64,000 bases of DNA, taken from Ktedonosporobacter rubrisoli. GTDB taxonomy: Bacteria > Chloroflexota > Ktedonobacteria > Ktedonobacterales > Ktedonobacteraceae. The translations under genes were made by a program, and so were the position numbers. The notes below the pieces were generated by a model, which searched no databases, was not told the origin of the DNA, and saw only the letters and a list, made by a program, of their open reading frames with translations. Shown here piece after piece: positions 52,494 to 61,664 of this stretch (the stretch's first letter is position 1; every line of letters begins with the position of its first letter). The DNA lies in NCBI RefSeq assembly GCF_004208415.1, contig NZ_CP035758.1, positions 2,852,001-2,916,000 on the forward strand, given 5' to 3'.

Positions 52494-54148
52494 TGATTTT
52501 ACCTACACACAGGCCTGATGCTCATGTACCGGTGCTCATTGTCGGTGGAGGACTGGTTGGCCTTTCCGCTTCGCTTTTTCTTGCACATAATGGTATTGCT
52601 TCATTACTTGTCGAACGCCGCCCAGAAACGAGCACCCATCCCAAGCAATACGGCATGAACGTGCGGGGCATGGAACTGCTACGTTCGGTGGGAATGGAAG
52701 CGGCCATATTTGCGGCCGGAAACGATCTTGCCCATTGCAAAGATTGTGTGATCGTGACTACTCTCGCTCAGGGTGAGCTCGGAAGGAGTCCCCTACCTGG
52801 TTTGTATGAAGAGGATGTTTGGCATTTTAGCCCTACATATGTCAGACCATGCACACAGGACAAGCTAGAGCCTTTGTTATTGCAGGCCGCACAGCGCCTG
52901 GGCCGCAAACTGGGCAGTCAATGGCTCTTTGGCACCGAATTGCTTTCGTTTGAGCAGAATGCAGATGGTATCTCTGCTCTCCTGCTGAATAGAGCGACAG
53001 GGGAGCAATTGACAATACGTTCCAATTACCTGATTGCGGCTGATGGGGCAAACAGCGCTCTTCGCAATACTCTTGGCATCACAACCACAGAGAAATGGTC
53101 GGGGGGATATCAGGCTAACATGTACTTTCGCGCGGATTTGAGTGCCCTGGTTCGGGAGCGAGCTTTCGCTATTTGTCTGATAACCCATCCTGAAGCAAGT
53201 GGAACGCTTTGCCCTATTAGTAATATGGACCATTGGACGTTTCACGTTGGCTATGCGCCGGAACGAGGAGAGACACTAAAAGACTTTACGCTCGAACGAT
53301 GTTGCCATTTGATCCGGCAGGCGATCGGTATTCCTGATCTGGATATTACATTGAAAAGCATCCTCTCCTGGGAGGCTGCGGCGTGTGTCGCAGAAAGCTT
53401 TTCGCAAGGCCGCGTATTTTTGGTTGGTGACGCGGCTCATCTAATGCCTCCGACTGGAGGATTTGGGGCCAGCACGGGTATTCAGGATGCCCAAAATCTA
53501 GCCTGGAAGCTCGCTCTCGTTCTGAATAAACAGGCCCATCCGGCGTTGCTATCCACCTATGATCGTGAACGCAGACCTGTGGCAGAGTTTACGGTTGAGC
53601 AGGCCAGGCTACGTTGGCAAACAGAGGTGCATCGCTATGGAGCCGAATATGCCCAAGAAATAGAGCCCGGTATTGCCCATGATCTGGTTGTTTCACTTGG
53701 CTATCATTATGTTTCCCAGGCGATTATTGCTCCACGAAAGGCCCCTCCATCGTTGACCCAGGTTGAACTTGCTCTAGATGGGCACCCAGGAACGCGCGCA
53801 CCTCATTGTTGGCTTCAGCATCGGGGACGGCGCATCTCTACCCTCGATCTGTTTGGACGTAACTTCGTATTGCTCACTGGTCCGGATGGTCAGGACTGGC
53901 GCGCTGCAGCATGCAGTGTGGCCGCTCGCCTGAACTTAGAGATTGATGTCTACTGTATTGGAGCAGAGGCAGAGCTCGTCGATGATCCAAAAAACTGCTG
54001 GCTGGCCCAGGCTGGCATTCACAACAATGGTGCACTGCTGGTGCGACCTGATGGCTTTGTGGGTTGGCGCTCAAGAGGAGGAGATGCTCACCCGCTGCAA
54101 ACGCTTGAGCAGGTGCTTTCGCATATCCTTTGTTGGTCAGCTGATTAA
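52493..54148 (+). CDS. FAD-dependent aromatic hydroxylase (PheA/TfdB, WhiE-VIII-like)
   Basis: 551 residues from ATG 52493, which overlaps the SARP stop. VLIVGGGLVGLSASLFLAHN (about 15-34) binds FAD; AADGANSALRNTLGI is the DG motif; VFLVGDAAHLMPPTGGFGAS the GD motif. A thioredoxin-like C-terminal domain (about 430-545) completes the class A group used in aromatic polyketide hydroxylation. Together with the two ABM enzymes, at least two oxidations of the polycyclic product are expected. Confidence 0.92.
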   Translation: MILPTHRPDAHVPVLIVGGGLVGLSASLFLAHNGIASLLVERRPETSTHPKQYGMNVRGMELLRSVGMEAAIFAAGNDLAHCKDCVIVTTLAQGELGRSPLPGLYEEDVWHFSPTYVRPCTQDKLEPLLLQAAQRLGRKLGSQWLFGTELLSFEQNADGISALLLNRATGEQLTIRSNYLIAADGANSALRNTLGITTTEKWSGGYQANMYFRADLSALVRERAFAICLITHPEASGTLCPISNMDHWTFHVGYAPERGETLKDFTLERCCHLIRQAIGIPDLDITLKSILSWEAAACVAESFSQGRVFLVGDAAHLMPPTGGFGASTGIQDAQNLAWKLALVLNKQAHPALLSTYDRERRPVAEFTVEQARLRWQTEVHRYGAEYAQEIEPGIAHDLVVSLGYHYVSQAIIAPRKAPPSLTQVELALDGHPGTRAPHCWLQHRGRRISTLDLFGRNFVLLTGPDGQDWRAAACSVAARLNLEIDVYCIGAEAELVDDPKNCWLAQAGIHNNGALLVRPDGFVGWRSRGGDAHPLQTLEQVLSHILCWSAD

Positions 54149-54518
54149 TTTACCTGGCTACAAGAATATATTGTGATAGATTTTAACGTTTCGTCGTATC
54201 TTGCACTCCGAGCCATGCCTGAGCTCGTAGGACTGGTATTTTGTCCTTTGGAGGAATTTTCCTCGCTACAGCGATACATCCCTCTGTATGTGTAAATGCT
54301 TTTTGGCGCAAAACAGGAATGCACGTCAACAGTCTGCTCCACACAAACACCAGGTTCTATGGTGAGATCTTGCGAGCATCTCGTCGCTACATTCCTTGTT
54401 GCCAGGTGTTTTTTATAGGTATCTTCACTACTTCAGGTGAAGCCTCATTCGCTCGACTGCGACGAGCCTTTCACTATCCCTTTTTGCGGAACTGGAAAGC
54501 CCTGCTGACGATTCAACC
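54149..54518. other. Intergenic region after the hydroxylase
   Basis: No gene, T run or convincing hairpin was seen. A 101-codon frame at 54241 has no ribosome site or family resemblance. Confidence 0.4.
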
Positions 54519-54565
54519 TTGCTTGCACTGCTTTCTTGCGGTATAATTGATTCGTACTCCGAATC
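54519..54565 (+). promoter_or_regulatory. Promoter and operator of the MarR-MFS operon
   Basis: TTGCTT (54519-54524), 17-bp spacer, TATAAT (54542-54547). GATTCG-TACTC-CGAATC (54549-54565) is a perfect dyad right after the -10, covering the start of transcription, the usual place for a self-regulating MarR protein. Confidence 0.78.
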
Positions 54566-54591
54566 ATTTGGTATCCGAAGGAGATAGTTAT

Positions 54592-55047
54592 ATGACCCGA
54601 GAACAGCTGATTGAAGACCTATTCTCGCTCTCGCGCTTATTGCGTCCCGATAGACGTCAAGAGATGACCCCCCAGCAATACTGGCTATTGCGCCATCTGC
54701 GAAGCGCCGGGCCGCTGAAAACAGGCGAACTGGCCCGTGCTCTTGGCATTACGATGGGAACCGCTACTGAGGCCTGCCAACGCCTGGAGCGCGCAGGCTT
54801 GTTGACACGACAGCGCCAGACCAATGATGAGCGGATTGTCAAAATTGCCTTGACCGAAGAAGGAATTGCTCGCATTGACGCTTTGCGTCAGCAAAAGATC
54901 GATGAGGTTCTACAGTTACTTGAAGTCCTTGATGAGCAAGAGCAGCAGGAATTGCAACGCCTGGTAGCCCGTCTTCTAGCAACTGCAGAAGCGCGCGGAT
55001 TTCGCGATGAGAGAAGGCAAAATATCCCTCGCCAGACAAAGGAGTGA
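54592..55047 (+). CDS. MarR family transcriptional regulator
   Basis: 151 residues from ATG 54592 (GAAGGAGATAG upstream). PLKTGELARALGITMGTATEAC is the helix-turn-helix, QRQTNDERIVKIALTEEG the wing with the D-E-R trio of MarR proteins. It is first in an operon with a DHA2 exporter, whose gene begins 52 bp after its stop codon. A ligand made by the adjacent polyketide genes could relieve repression, giving feedback export; this is inference. Confidence 0.9.
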   Translation: MTREQLIEDLFSLSRLLRPDRRQEMTPQQYWLLRHLRSAGPLKTGELARALGITMGTATEACQRLERAGLLTRQRQTNDERIVKIALTEEGIARIDALRQQKIDEVLQLLEVLDEQEQQELQRLVARLLATAEARGFRDERRQNIPRQTKE

Positions 55048-55099
55048 CTTCTGTATTACGCACGATATCTCTATAGAGGGAAGAAAGGGATGCAGCAGG

Positions 55100-56593
55100 A
55101 TGAATATATCCTACAAGTGGCTGGCCGCTATGGTTCTCATCCTGGGAAATTTGATGAGTTCCCTGGATCAAACGATTGTCAATATAGCCATTCCTCAGTT
55201 ACAACGTGCCTTTGGGGCTGATGTCCAAAGTGTCCAGTGGGTAGTTACCTCTTATCTGCTGGCGCAGGGAGCTTTGATTGCCTTGACGCCCTATCTCTCG
55301 CAGCGCCTGGGAAGCAAACGTACCTATCTGCTCACGCTTGGCGCTTTTACTATTGGCTCAGCGCTCTGTGGGTTGGCAGGGACGCTTCCGCTATTGATTT
55401 TCTTTCGCATCCTACAAGGGCTGGGCGGAGCCATCCTACTGCCTCTTGCCTTCGCCCTGATTCTGACAATTTTTCCCAGCGAAGAACGTGGGGTAGCGAC
55501 AGCCATCTCAGGCATTCCTTTTCTGGTACTTCCAGCTCTTGGGCCTATTGTCGGCGGTTATCTGCTAGCTATGGCGTCCTGGCGGATCATCTTTTTCCTC
55601 AATGTGCCTATCGGTCTGCTTGCCATCATCCTGGGAGCCATTATTCTGCATGAGACGCGTACAATGGAGCAAGTTTCCTTTGATCTCCCTGGCTTTCTGA
55701 CCTCCGTCTATGGCCTGGCCGCGATCCTGTATGCCTTTGCTCAGGCCAGCACACTTGGGTGGAACTCCTTTCCCGTTATGATCTTTCTGGTGAGCGGAGG
55801 AGCTGCCCTGGCTCTCTTTGTCGGGCTTGAGCTGCGGACAGTGCGTCGGGGAAGACGACCCTTGATGGATGTGCGACTCTTTGCCGATCGCACATTTGCG
55901 GCAGGAAGCATAGCAGTTCTTTTCGCGATTGCGAGCCTGTTTAGTCTCCTGTTTCTCCTGCCAATTTATCTGCAAACGCTGCGCGGCCTGAGTGCATTGG
56001 AGGCGGCCTTCTTCCTGCTTCCCCAGGCGCTTGCAACGATTATCAGTACGCTAGTAGGAGGCAGGCTGGTGGACCGCCTGGGCGATGCCAGGGTAGTAAT
56101 TGTTCCTGGCTTCGTTCTCCTGCTGCTAGGAGCTTTTCTGCTCACCCGCCTGACGCTCCTTACGCCCTATTGGCAGTTCGATCTCGTCCTGTTTGTAGTT
56201 GGCCTCGCCTTTGGTATGATCCAACAGCCACTGCGGGTTGCAGCCATGACTCATATCCACGGAGCACAACCCGTGACCAACGGCTCAACGCTCCTCACCG
56301 TCTCACGAGCTGTTGCTGCTTCCCTGGGGCTCGCTGTTCTGGCAACCCTGGTACAGACACAAACGCAAATCCATCGTAGCCAGCTTGCTGCAGATCCTTC
56401 CCAATCCCTTCCTGGCGTGCTCTTGCAGAAGCAAGCGTTTCTACTTGCTATGCATGACGTCTTTTTCATTATTGCTGGCCTGGCCATGTTGGGGTTGCTT
56501 GCCACGGCACTGCTGCAGAAAAAACCTCCGCGTGCCGGGGAAGAGGCGCCCCTATCTGCCACCCGTTCTGAAGGGGAGATATCGGCAAACTGA
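55100..56593 (+). CDS. MFS drug exporter, DHA2 (EmrB/QacA) family
   Basis: 497 residues from ATG 55100, fourteen helices; the longer open frame upstream overlaps the MarR gene and has no ribosome site of its own. LGNLMSSLDQTIVNIAIPQL is motif D1 and LPALGPIVGGYLLAMASW motif C. It is under the MarR operator and lies next to the type II PKS genes, a position common for self-resistance pumps. It could equally be a general drug pump. Confidence 0.9.
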   Translation: MNISYKWLAAMVLILGNLMSSLDQTIVNIAIPQLQRAFGADVQSVQWVVTSYLLAQGALIALTPYLSQRLGSKRTYLLTLGAFTIGSALCGLAGTLPLLIFFRILQGLGGAILLPLAFALILTIFPSEERGVATAISGIPFLVLPALGPIVGGYLLAMASWRIIFFLNVPIGLLAIILGAIILHETRTMEQVSFDLPGFLTSVYGLAAILYAFAQASTLGWNSFPVMIFLVSGGAALALFVGLELRTVRRGRRPLMDVRLFADRTFAAGSIAVLFAIASLFSLLFLLPIYLQTLRGLSALEAAFFLLPQALATIISTLVGGRLVDRLGDARVVIVPGFVLLLLGAFLLTRLTLLTPYWQFDLVLFVVGLAFGMIQQPLRVAAMTHIHGAQPVTNGSTLLTVSRAVAASLGLAVLATLVQTQTQIHRSQLAADPSQSLPGVLLQKQAFLLAMHDVFFIIAGLAMLGLLATALLQKKPPRAGEEAPLSATRSEGEISAN

Positions 56594-56737
56594 AAAGCTC
56601 TCTTTGCCTGGAAAATCCAACAGCGCGTCTTCCTATAATTGAGGGCAAAGACGAGCTTATATATCAAAACAGGCTATAACTATTTGGCATGATAAGTATA
56701 CTGTATGGTAGTGGCTAAAATTCAGGGAGTAAAAGAT

Positions 56738-56947
56738 ATGGATTGTCCAATTTGTCGGCAGGAGATGCCCCTCAGAAGAGAATATACCACGTATAATAAG
56801 GCGCGAAAGCCGTATAATCATAAAACCTATAATTGCGCGCAGGATGATACCTGGATTTCAGTAGAGATTCCAGAAGCTCAGCAAGAGTTAGGGACACCTT
56901 CTTCCTCTTCGCCTGAAACAGGCAAGGATGGGCAGCATACTGAGTAA
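56738..56947 (+). CDS. Small zinc-ribbon-like protein
   Basis: 69 residues from ATG 56738 with AGGGAGT at 56724-56730. MDCPICRQEM gives a Cys-x2-Cys knuckle and YNCAQDDTWISVEIP a third Cys; the fourth ligand is not obvious. The tail is a Ser/Pro-rich disordered stretch. No family is recognised. It stands alone. Confidence 0.6.
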   Translation: MDCPICRQEMPLRREYTTYNKARKPYNHKTYNCAQDDTWISVEIPEAQQELGTPSSSSPETGKDGQHTE

Positions 56948-57214
56948 AAAGTGGGAAGCCAGGCAAAGAATAGCCTCAAACGTTGGGTTCAGTTGAGGGA
57001 AGACCCCTTGCGAAAAAGTGCAAACCTGAGTACGATTGAGTTATCGGCATATTTCAGTGTCCCGTGGGCTGAGTACAGGCGTATCTAGCGCAAATATCCT
57101 CAAGGCAGGCTGAGCGTTGAAGCAAGCTTCTTTGCGCACGCCTGATCTCTCTGGCCTCGCTGCTCACTCTGGCTGATGCGTCAGAAAAGCGAAAAGGTAG
57201 AGAAAAATATAATT

Positions 57215-57781
57215 ATGAACAATGTCTTGATGAAACTTGCGGAATGGATGAGCAAGCCGGAGCGCGGCTTCGGGCCAGCTTCTGCGCAGGAGGCTTATGT
57301 TTTTGGCGCGCGTCGTCCCGGTTTTCCTTTCGTTAGTGTTTCCTCTCGGCTCGTCCACACTTGGACCAGTTTTATGCAATCACAAGGTATTGCGCGCGTG
57401 CTCTGTCTATTGCCTTCCCGTCAATTGGCAGCTTATGATGATCTACTGGGTACCTATCGCCAGGTGTTTGGGGAAAATAACGTGCTCTGGGCGCCGATCG
57501 CTGATTTCCATCTTGCTGAAGAGGCCCAACTCATTGATCAGATCCTCCCATTTCTCCTTGAGGGTGAGCAAAAGCAGGAGAAAACAGTGGTCCATTGCTC
57601 TGGTGGAGTAGGTCGCACCGGCCACATCCTTGCCGCCTGGCTAGTGAGCAGCCGAGGAATGTCGAATGAGGAGGCAATTGCTGCGGTTAAAAGGCAGGGA
57701 AGAAATGCGCGCGAGTCGAGAGACAAGGGGCTAGACGCACTTCTTGATCGCTGTCGCGAGGCGATGGCGCTGGCCAAATGA
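57215..57781 (+). CDS. Dual-specificity/tyrosine-type protein phosphatase
   Basis: 188 residues from ATG 57215. VVHCSGGVGRTGHILAAWL has the Cys-x5-Arg signature (Cys128, Arg134) and Asp97 (IADFHLAEE) is a candidate general acid. Soluble, no signal peptide. The group includes bacterial DSP-like enzymes acting on phosphotyrosine or phosphoinositides. It stands alone and ends at a strong terminator. Ribosome site weak (AAAGGTAGAG). Confidence 0.85.
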   Translation: MNNVLMKLAEWMSKPERGFGPASAQEAYVFGARRPGFPFVSVSSRLVHTWTSFMQSQGIARVLCLLPSRQLAAYDDLLGTYRQVFGENNVLWAPIADFHLAEEAQLIDQILPFLLEGEQKQEKTVVHCSGGVGRTGHILAAWLVSSRGMSNEEAIAAVKRQGRNARESRDKGLDALLDRCREAMALAK

Positions 57782-57795
57782 ACTCGCTGTGAGGG

Positions 57796-57843
57796 AGGCG
57801 CGTCGCGAGCGTGCGGCATGCTCAGGCCTCTCGCGACGCGCCT
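57796..57843 (+). terminator. Strong terminator of the phosphatase gene
   Basis: AGGCGCGTCGCGAG (57796-57809) and CTCGCGACGCGCCT (57830-57843), 14-bp perfect stem, 20-base loop, then TCAATTTTT. It may also stop the convergent phosphoesterase transcript. Confidence 0.8.
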
Positions 57844-57964
57844 TCAATTTTTCCTATCTATCCTCTCGAAAGACTTGCGATGAGGCCGTAGGGCAATGAG
57901 CATAAATTCGTCCCGCTAGCTCGTGGCTTGCTATTCGTGATGATAGACAATGGGGATTCACTGC

Positions 57965-58702
57965 TCAAGCGTGCTCCCACTTCTGTAGCCACCAATCCAT
58001 ATGAGGCATTTTGGAACGAGTTCCAGCTTGCAAAACGGCGGTCATATCCAGCGGCGTTCGGCGTAGATCAAGGCTCAGGCGTCCTGATTCGAGGGTGAGC
58101 ATTCCGTACTCTGCCCAATGGACCTGGCGGTTGTTGGGCAGCTCTGGACTACCGGCATTCACGCCGGGCAGGCCCACGCTACCAACATTGACCAGATATG
58201 CATCTTCATATCGGCGTAGCATCTGAATGTGCGTATGGCCGCCTACCATCACCGTTGCCATTGAGTCTGCAAGCATCTGCTTTACCGTCGCATCAGGCGT
58301 AATAGAAGCAATGACATCATCAAAGGAACGCGGGGAACCGTGATAGCATAAGAGGCTTCTACCTGCGTCGAGAGGAAATTCGAGAAGAGGCGAGAAAGTA
58401 TGCATGTACTCTCGGTCTTCTGGCGTCAACTGCGCGCTGCACCAGGAAGTGATTGCCGCGAGTATTTCAGACTCTGCAGTTTTGGCACCCTTTGGCGCTA
58501 AAAGCCAGGCGTCAGTGTTCCCCAAAATAACTGGGCATTTCAATTGGCGTAAGCGATCAATAACCTCGTGGGGCTGTGGTCCCAGGGCCGCTACATCTCC
58601 CAGGCATATGATCTTGTCAACGGGCTCTTGGGCGATTTCTTGCAGAACTGTCTCCAGCGCAACGAAATTTCCATGTATATCGGCTATCAACGCAATGCGC
58701 AT
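57965..58702 (-). CDS. Metallophosphoesterase (calcineurin-like, YfcE/MJ0936 type)
   Basis: 245 residues. All metal-binding motifs are present: Asp8-Ile-His10-Gly-Asn (ALIADIHGNF), Gly-Asp36-Val (CLGDVAALG), Gly-Asn62-Thr-Asp (VILGNTDAW), HGSP and GGHTHIQ. A soluble dinuclear enzyme acting on phosphodiesters; the in vivo substrate of this group is usually unknown. GGGAACG-like ribosome site. It stands alone. Confidence 0.9.
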   Translation of the reverse strand: MRIALIADIHGNFVALETVLQEIAQEPVDKIICLGDVAALGPQPHEVIDRLRQLKCPVILGNTDAWLLAPKGAKTAESEILAAITSWCSAQLTPEDREYMHTFSPLLEFPLDAGRSLLCYHGSPRSFDDVIASITPDATVKQMLADSMATVMVGGHTHIQMLRRYEDAYLVNVGSVGLPGVNAGSPELPNNRQVHWAEYGMLTLESGRLSLDLRRTPLDMTAVLQAGTRSKMPHMDWWLQKWEHA

Positions 58703-58918
58703 GCGTTCCCCTTTCTATAATAGAGCAGAAGGTAACGAACGGAGAGACTACTTTGGCATAGCTCTAATCTGGAGTTAACTTATCAGGCACAGTTTATTAT
58801 ATGTCAACGAAGCTCTAGGGCGCAATTTATCTAAACTCAGGCCTTTGGCTTGCTATGTGTCGCGCTAAAACGTGCTCCTTATAGAAATATTCGATGCTAG
58901 AGAAAAAGGAAAATGGCT

Positions 58919-60151
58919 TTAAGCCTGCTTGCCCGAACGCACCGCCCGCGCCGGGAATCTGCGCTCAAGCTGTAGAATCGCCATTCCTGATATCGCAACA
59001 AGCACTGACAGTACCAGCCAGGGCAGAGCAGGTGCAAACGCATAGAGCGCTGTAAAGAGTGCCGGAGTAATAGCGCTTGCGATTCCCCAGGAGAACTCTA
59101 TAGCCGCTAGATAGCGCCCGCGTGAGGCGAGAGGGCTAAGTTCAGCGACGAGTGAACCAGCTGTTGGGTTGTACATCAAAGATGCAAATGTATGTAAGGC
59201 AACAACAAAAAAACAATAGGGTACGAGTAGTGCGCGCGGGATGAATAAAGCCAGAGCAAAGAGGCTACAAGAGATGCACCAGGTCAGCGCTGCCGCTCCG
59301 ATAATCCGCGTGCGGCGATAAGGTTCCTGGAAACGCACAACAAGAGTTTGCAGGCCTATACCTAATAGCGTGTTGAAACTTAGGGCTGGTAAGAGCCAGG
59401 ATGGCGCCTGAACTGCCTCAGTGATGTAGACAGGAAGAGCTATGCCCAGGATGAGGTTACAGAGGAGAAACGGGAGATTGCTGATCAGAAAGCCGAGGAA
59501 AGGGCCATCTTTCAGGATGGCCAGGTAAGGCGCCGGGCTGGCTTGGGCATCATGCCGATAATTTGGCTCAGGCAGACGTAGCAGAAGGCTGGCCGCTATG
59601 AGATAACAAGCTGCGCTGCTGCCTATGAGCAAGCGGTAGATGGCCGGATTATTGGTTGCTACGACAAAGCCTGCAAGTATACCGCCAAGTGTATTCCCGG
59701 CGCTACGTATAGCCCTGATGAGCCCATACCAGCGGTCCCGTTCATCAGGGGAAGCAATCTCGACAACCAGAACAGTAGATGCCGCGTAGAACATCCTGTT
59801 CCCTCCCGTGATGAGCAGGGCCATAAGAAACATGCCTGGAATTGTGTGCATGAAGAGGTAACCAAATAATCCTATAGTCTGGATGATCTGACTACATGCT
59901 GTCAGCCTGCGCGCTCCAAAGCTATCGACCAGGCTTCCCGTAAGCAAGGTGATAGGAAGTGTGCAAATGGTGGCAATAGTAAGTGCCAGGCCAATGATCG
60001 GCAAAGGTAGGCCGGCGGTAACCTGAAAGTAAAGGATAGAGATGGGGAGAAATAAGCCAGATCCAAGGGCATCAATGATCAACACGAGGAGAAAGCCGTT
60101 AGTTCCTTGTGTTGTCTGTGGCAGACCGAGCTGCGTCTTCCATTGCTTCAT
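58919..60151 (-). CDS. MFS transporter
   Basis: 410 residues from ATG 60151, preceded by TAGGAGC; the longer open frame adds 46 residues with no membrane signal or ribosome site. Twelve helices; LTGSLVDSFGARRLTACSQI is the motif-A loop and SAGNTLGGILAGFVVATNNP lies in helix 5. A DHA1-like drug or metabolite exporter; specificity unknown. Its 5' region has a small hairpin GGGCGT-GACT-ACGCCC at 60315-60330. Confidence 0.87.
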   Translation of the reverse strand: MKQWKTQLGLPQTTQGTNGFLLVLIIDALGSGLFLPISILYFQVTAGLPLPIIGLALTIATICTLPITLLTGSLVDSFGARRLTACSQIIQTIGLFGYLFMHTIPGMFLMALLITGGNRMFYAASTVLVVEIASPDERDRWYGLIRAIRSAGNTLGGILAGFVVATNNPAIYRLLIGSSAACYLIAASLLLRLPEPNYRHDAQASPAPYLAILKDGPFLGFLISNLPFLLCNLILGIALPVYITEAVQAPSWLLPALSFNTLLGIGLQTLVVRFQEPYRRTRIIGAAALTWCISCSLFALALFIPRALLVPYCFFVVALHTFASLMYNPTAGSLVAELSPLASRGRYLAAIEFSWGIASAITPALFTALYAFAPALPWLVLSVLVAISGMAILQLERRFPARAVRSGKQA

Positions 60152-60576
60152 ATCAATGCTCCTACATAATAAAAAAAGGGAGCAGGCAGCGTCTCTTTGG
60201 GAGAGACACACGGCTGCACCCTTCTCTAAAAATATGCTGTTTTCGAATGTTTGAAATAATGTACTTATCAGGTATCCCACATGTGGCAAATCTTCTTGCA
60301 GGAGGAGAGGTAAGGGGCGTGACTACGCCCGCAAGGATAGTGCCTTGTGGAAATCTGATGCTATTGTAGCGTATATAATAGCATTTCAGCCCTGCAACTG
60401 TCTATAGCTTTGCGCAAAAAAGTAGGAGAACTGATGTCCTGTAGCTAAGGCATCGAAGGTGAAGCAGCGCTAATTTTGTGCCCTTCCTATTTGGTTTACT
60501 ACGGCTATATTTCTTATAGCCATTTTGCTGGATTTGCTTTATACATTGGGTAGGGTAATACAGATTCTATGGCCCG

Positions 60577-61440
60577 TTAAAAGCCAAGCGGAACGCGTGG
60601 TCCCTCGGTGAGGAGTTGCTGCAATTTGCGAGGAGTATCCGCCTCGTTGATAGGTGTATATACCGTGACTTTGAGCTCTGGCGCATCGTAGACCTGGAAA
60701 GTAAGATGCTCCAGGAGGAGAAAGCCTACCTGGGGATGATTAAGGGCTTTCTGCCCTTCGGGCGTACCCAGGATTTCGTGATCGGGCCACCACAAGCGAA
60801 ATTCTGCGCTGGCTGTCAACAGATCGTTAATAAGCTCCGTTAGCTGCGGATCTCCCAGCATGCGGCCAAAACTGGCGCGAAACTGGGCCAGGAGTTTGCG
60901 GGCGTGCCCTTCCCAATCTACAAGAAGTTGACGATGCGTTGCTGATGTGAAAGTTCGCCAGACAGCGTTGCGCTCCCGGCCCCTCATCGCGCGGAAATCA
61001 CCGAATACCGCACATGCCGCCTCATTCCAGGCAATAATATCCCAGCGCTGCCCTGATACATAGGCCGGACTGGTGCCAAGATGGTCAAGAAAGTGTTGCA
61101 AGGTCGGACTGACCGTCTCTTCCAGCGCCGGTCTCTCAAGTGGTAGCTGCTGATGAGCCAGGAGAAAAAGATGGACGCGTTCATCAGCGGCTAAATGAAG
61201 CGCTCGGGCCAGGCTCTCCAATACCTGCGTTGAAACAGTAATTTCTCGCCCCTGCTCTAGCCAGGTGTACCAATCCACACTAACACCTGCCAGTTGGGCC
61301 ACTTCCTCGCGTCTGAGGCCCGGCGTGCGTCGCCGTATTCCACGTGGCAGCCCCACCTGTTCTGGAGAGATTCGCGCTCGTCGCGTGCGTAGAAAATCGC
61401 CAAGTTCCTGGTAACGTTGTTTCTCTTGCTGTTTCATCAT
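60577..61440 (-). CDS. XRE family regulator, MmyB-like
   Basis: 287 residues. RRTPGLRREEVAQLAGVSVDWY and TWLEQGREITVSTQVLESLA form the helix-turn-helix at about 33-85; the remaining ~180 residues are the PAS-like ligand domain (GQRWDIIAWNEAACAVFGDF). MmyB relatives from Streptomyces activate antibiotic genes with bound fatty acids; many others repress adjacent oxidoreductases. It diverges from an aldo/keto reductase across 224 bp, its probable target. Confidence 0.9.
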   Translation of the reverse strand: MMKQQEKQRYQELGDFLRTRRARISPEQVGLPRGIRRRTPGLRREEVAQLAGVSVDWYTWLEQGREITVSTQVLESLARALHLAADERVHLFLLAHQQLPLERPALEETVSPTLQHFLDHLGTSPAYVSGQRWDIIAWNEAACAVFGDFRAMRGRERNAVWRTFTSATHRQLLVDWEGHARKLLAQFRASFGRMLGDPQLTELINDLLTASAEFRLWWPDHEILGTPEGQKALNHPQVGFLLLEHLTFQVYDAPELKVTVYTPINEADTPRKLQQLLTEGPRVPLGF

Positions 61441-61664
61441 GATGTCCCTCTGATCGCTAATGAAACATAGGAGTGCCAGTCATATGATCGTGGCTCTCCT
61501 GGTTTCAGGCTGTCTATTAGTATATCCTTTTCTCCACCTGAATAGAAGTGATTGGACACTTATCTAAGCAAGGCTGTTGTAGAGGCTCGGCTTATACAGA
61601 CAAGAGAAGCCTTGAACATTTATCAAATACAACCCTAAGCATTTAAAGAGGTGAGGAATATACG

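Larger units (their letters stand above)
44098..54148. other. Type II polyketide synthase gene cluster (core and tailoring genes)
   Basis: Ten genes in four tight units: KS-alpha/chain-length factor/cupin/ABM/ABM (minus), ACP/fused cyclase (plus), O-methyltransferase/amidohydrolase (minus), SARP/FAD hydroxylase (plus). Minimal synthase, cyclases and oxygenases are all here; no ketoreductase, ketosynthase III, acyltransferase or phosphopantetheinyl transferase is, so malonyl loading and ACP activation must use enzymes elsewhere. The set most resembles the WhiE/spore-pigment and tetracenomycin type of unreduced aromatic polyketide. Confidence 0.85.
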
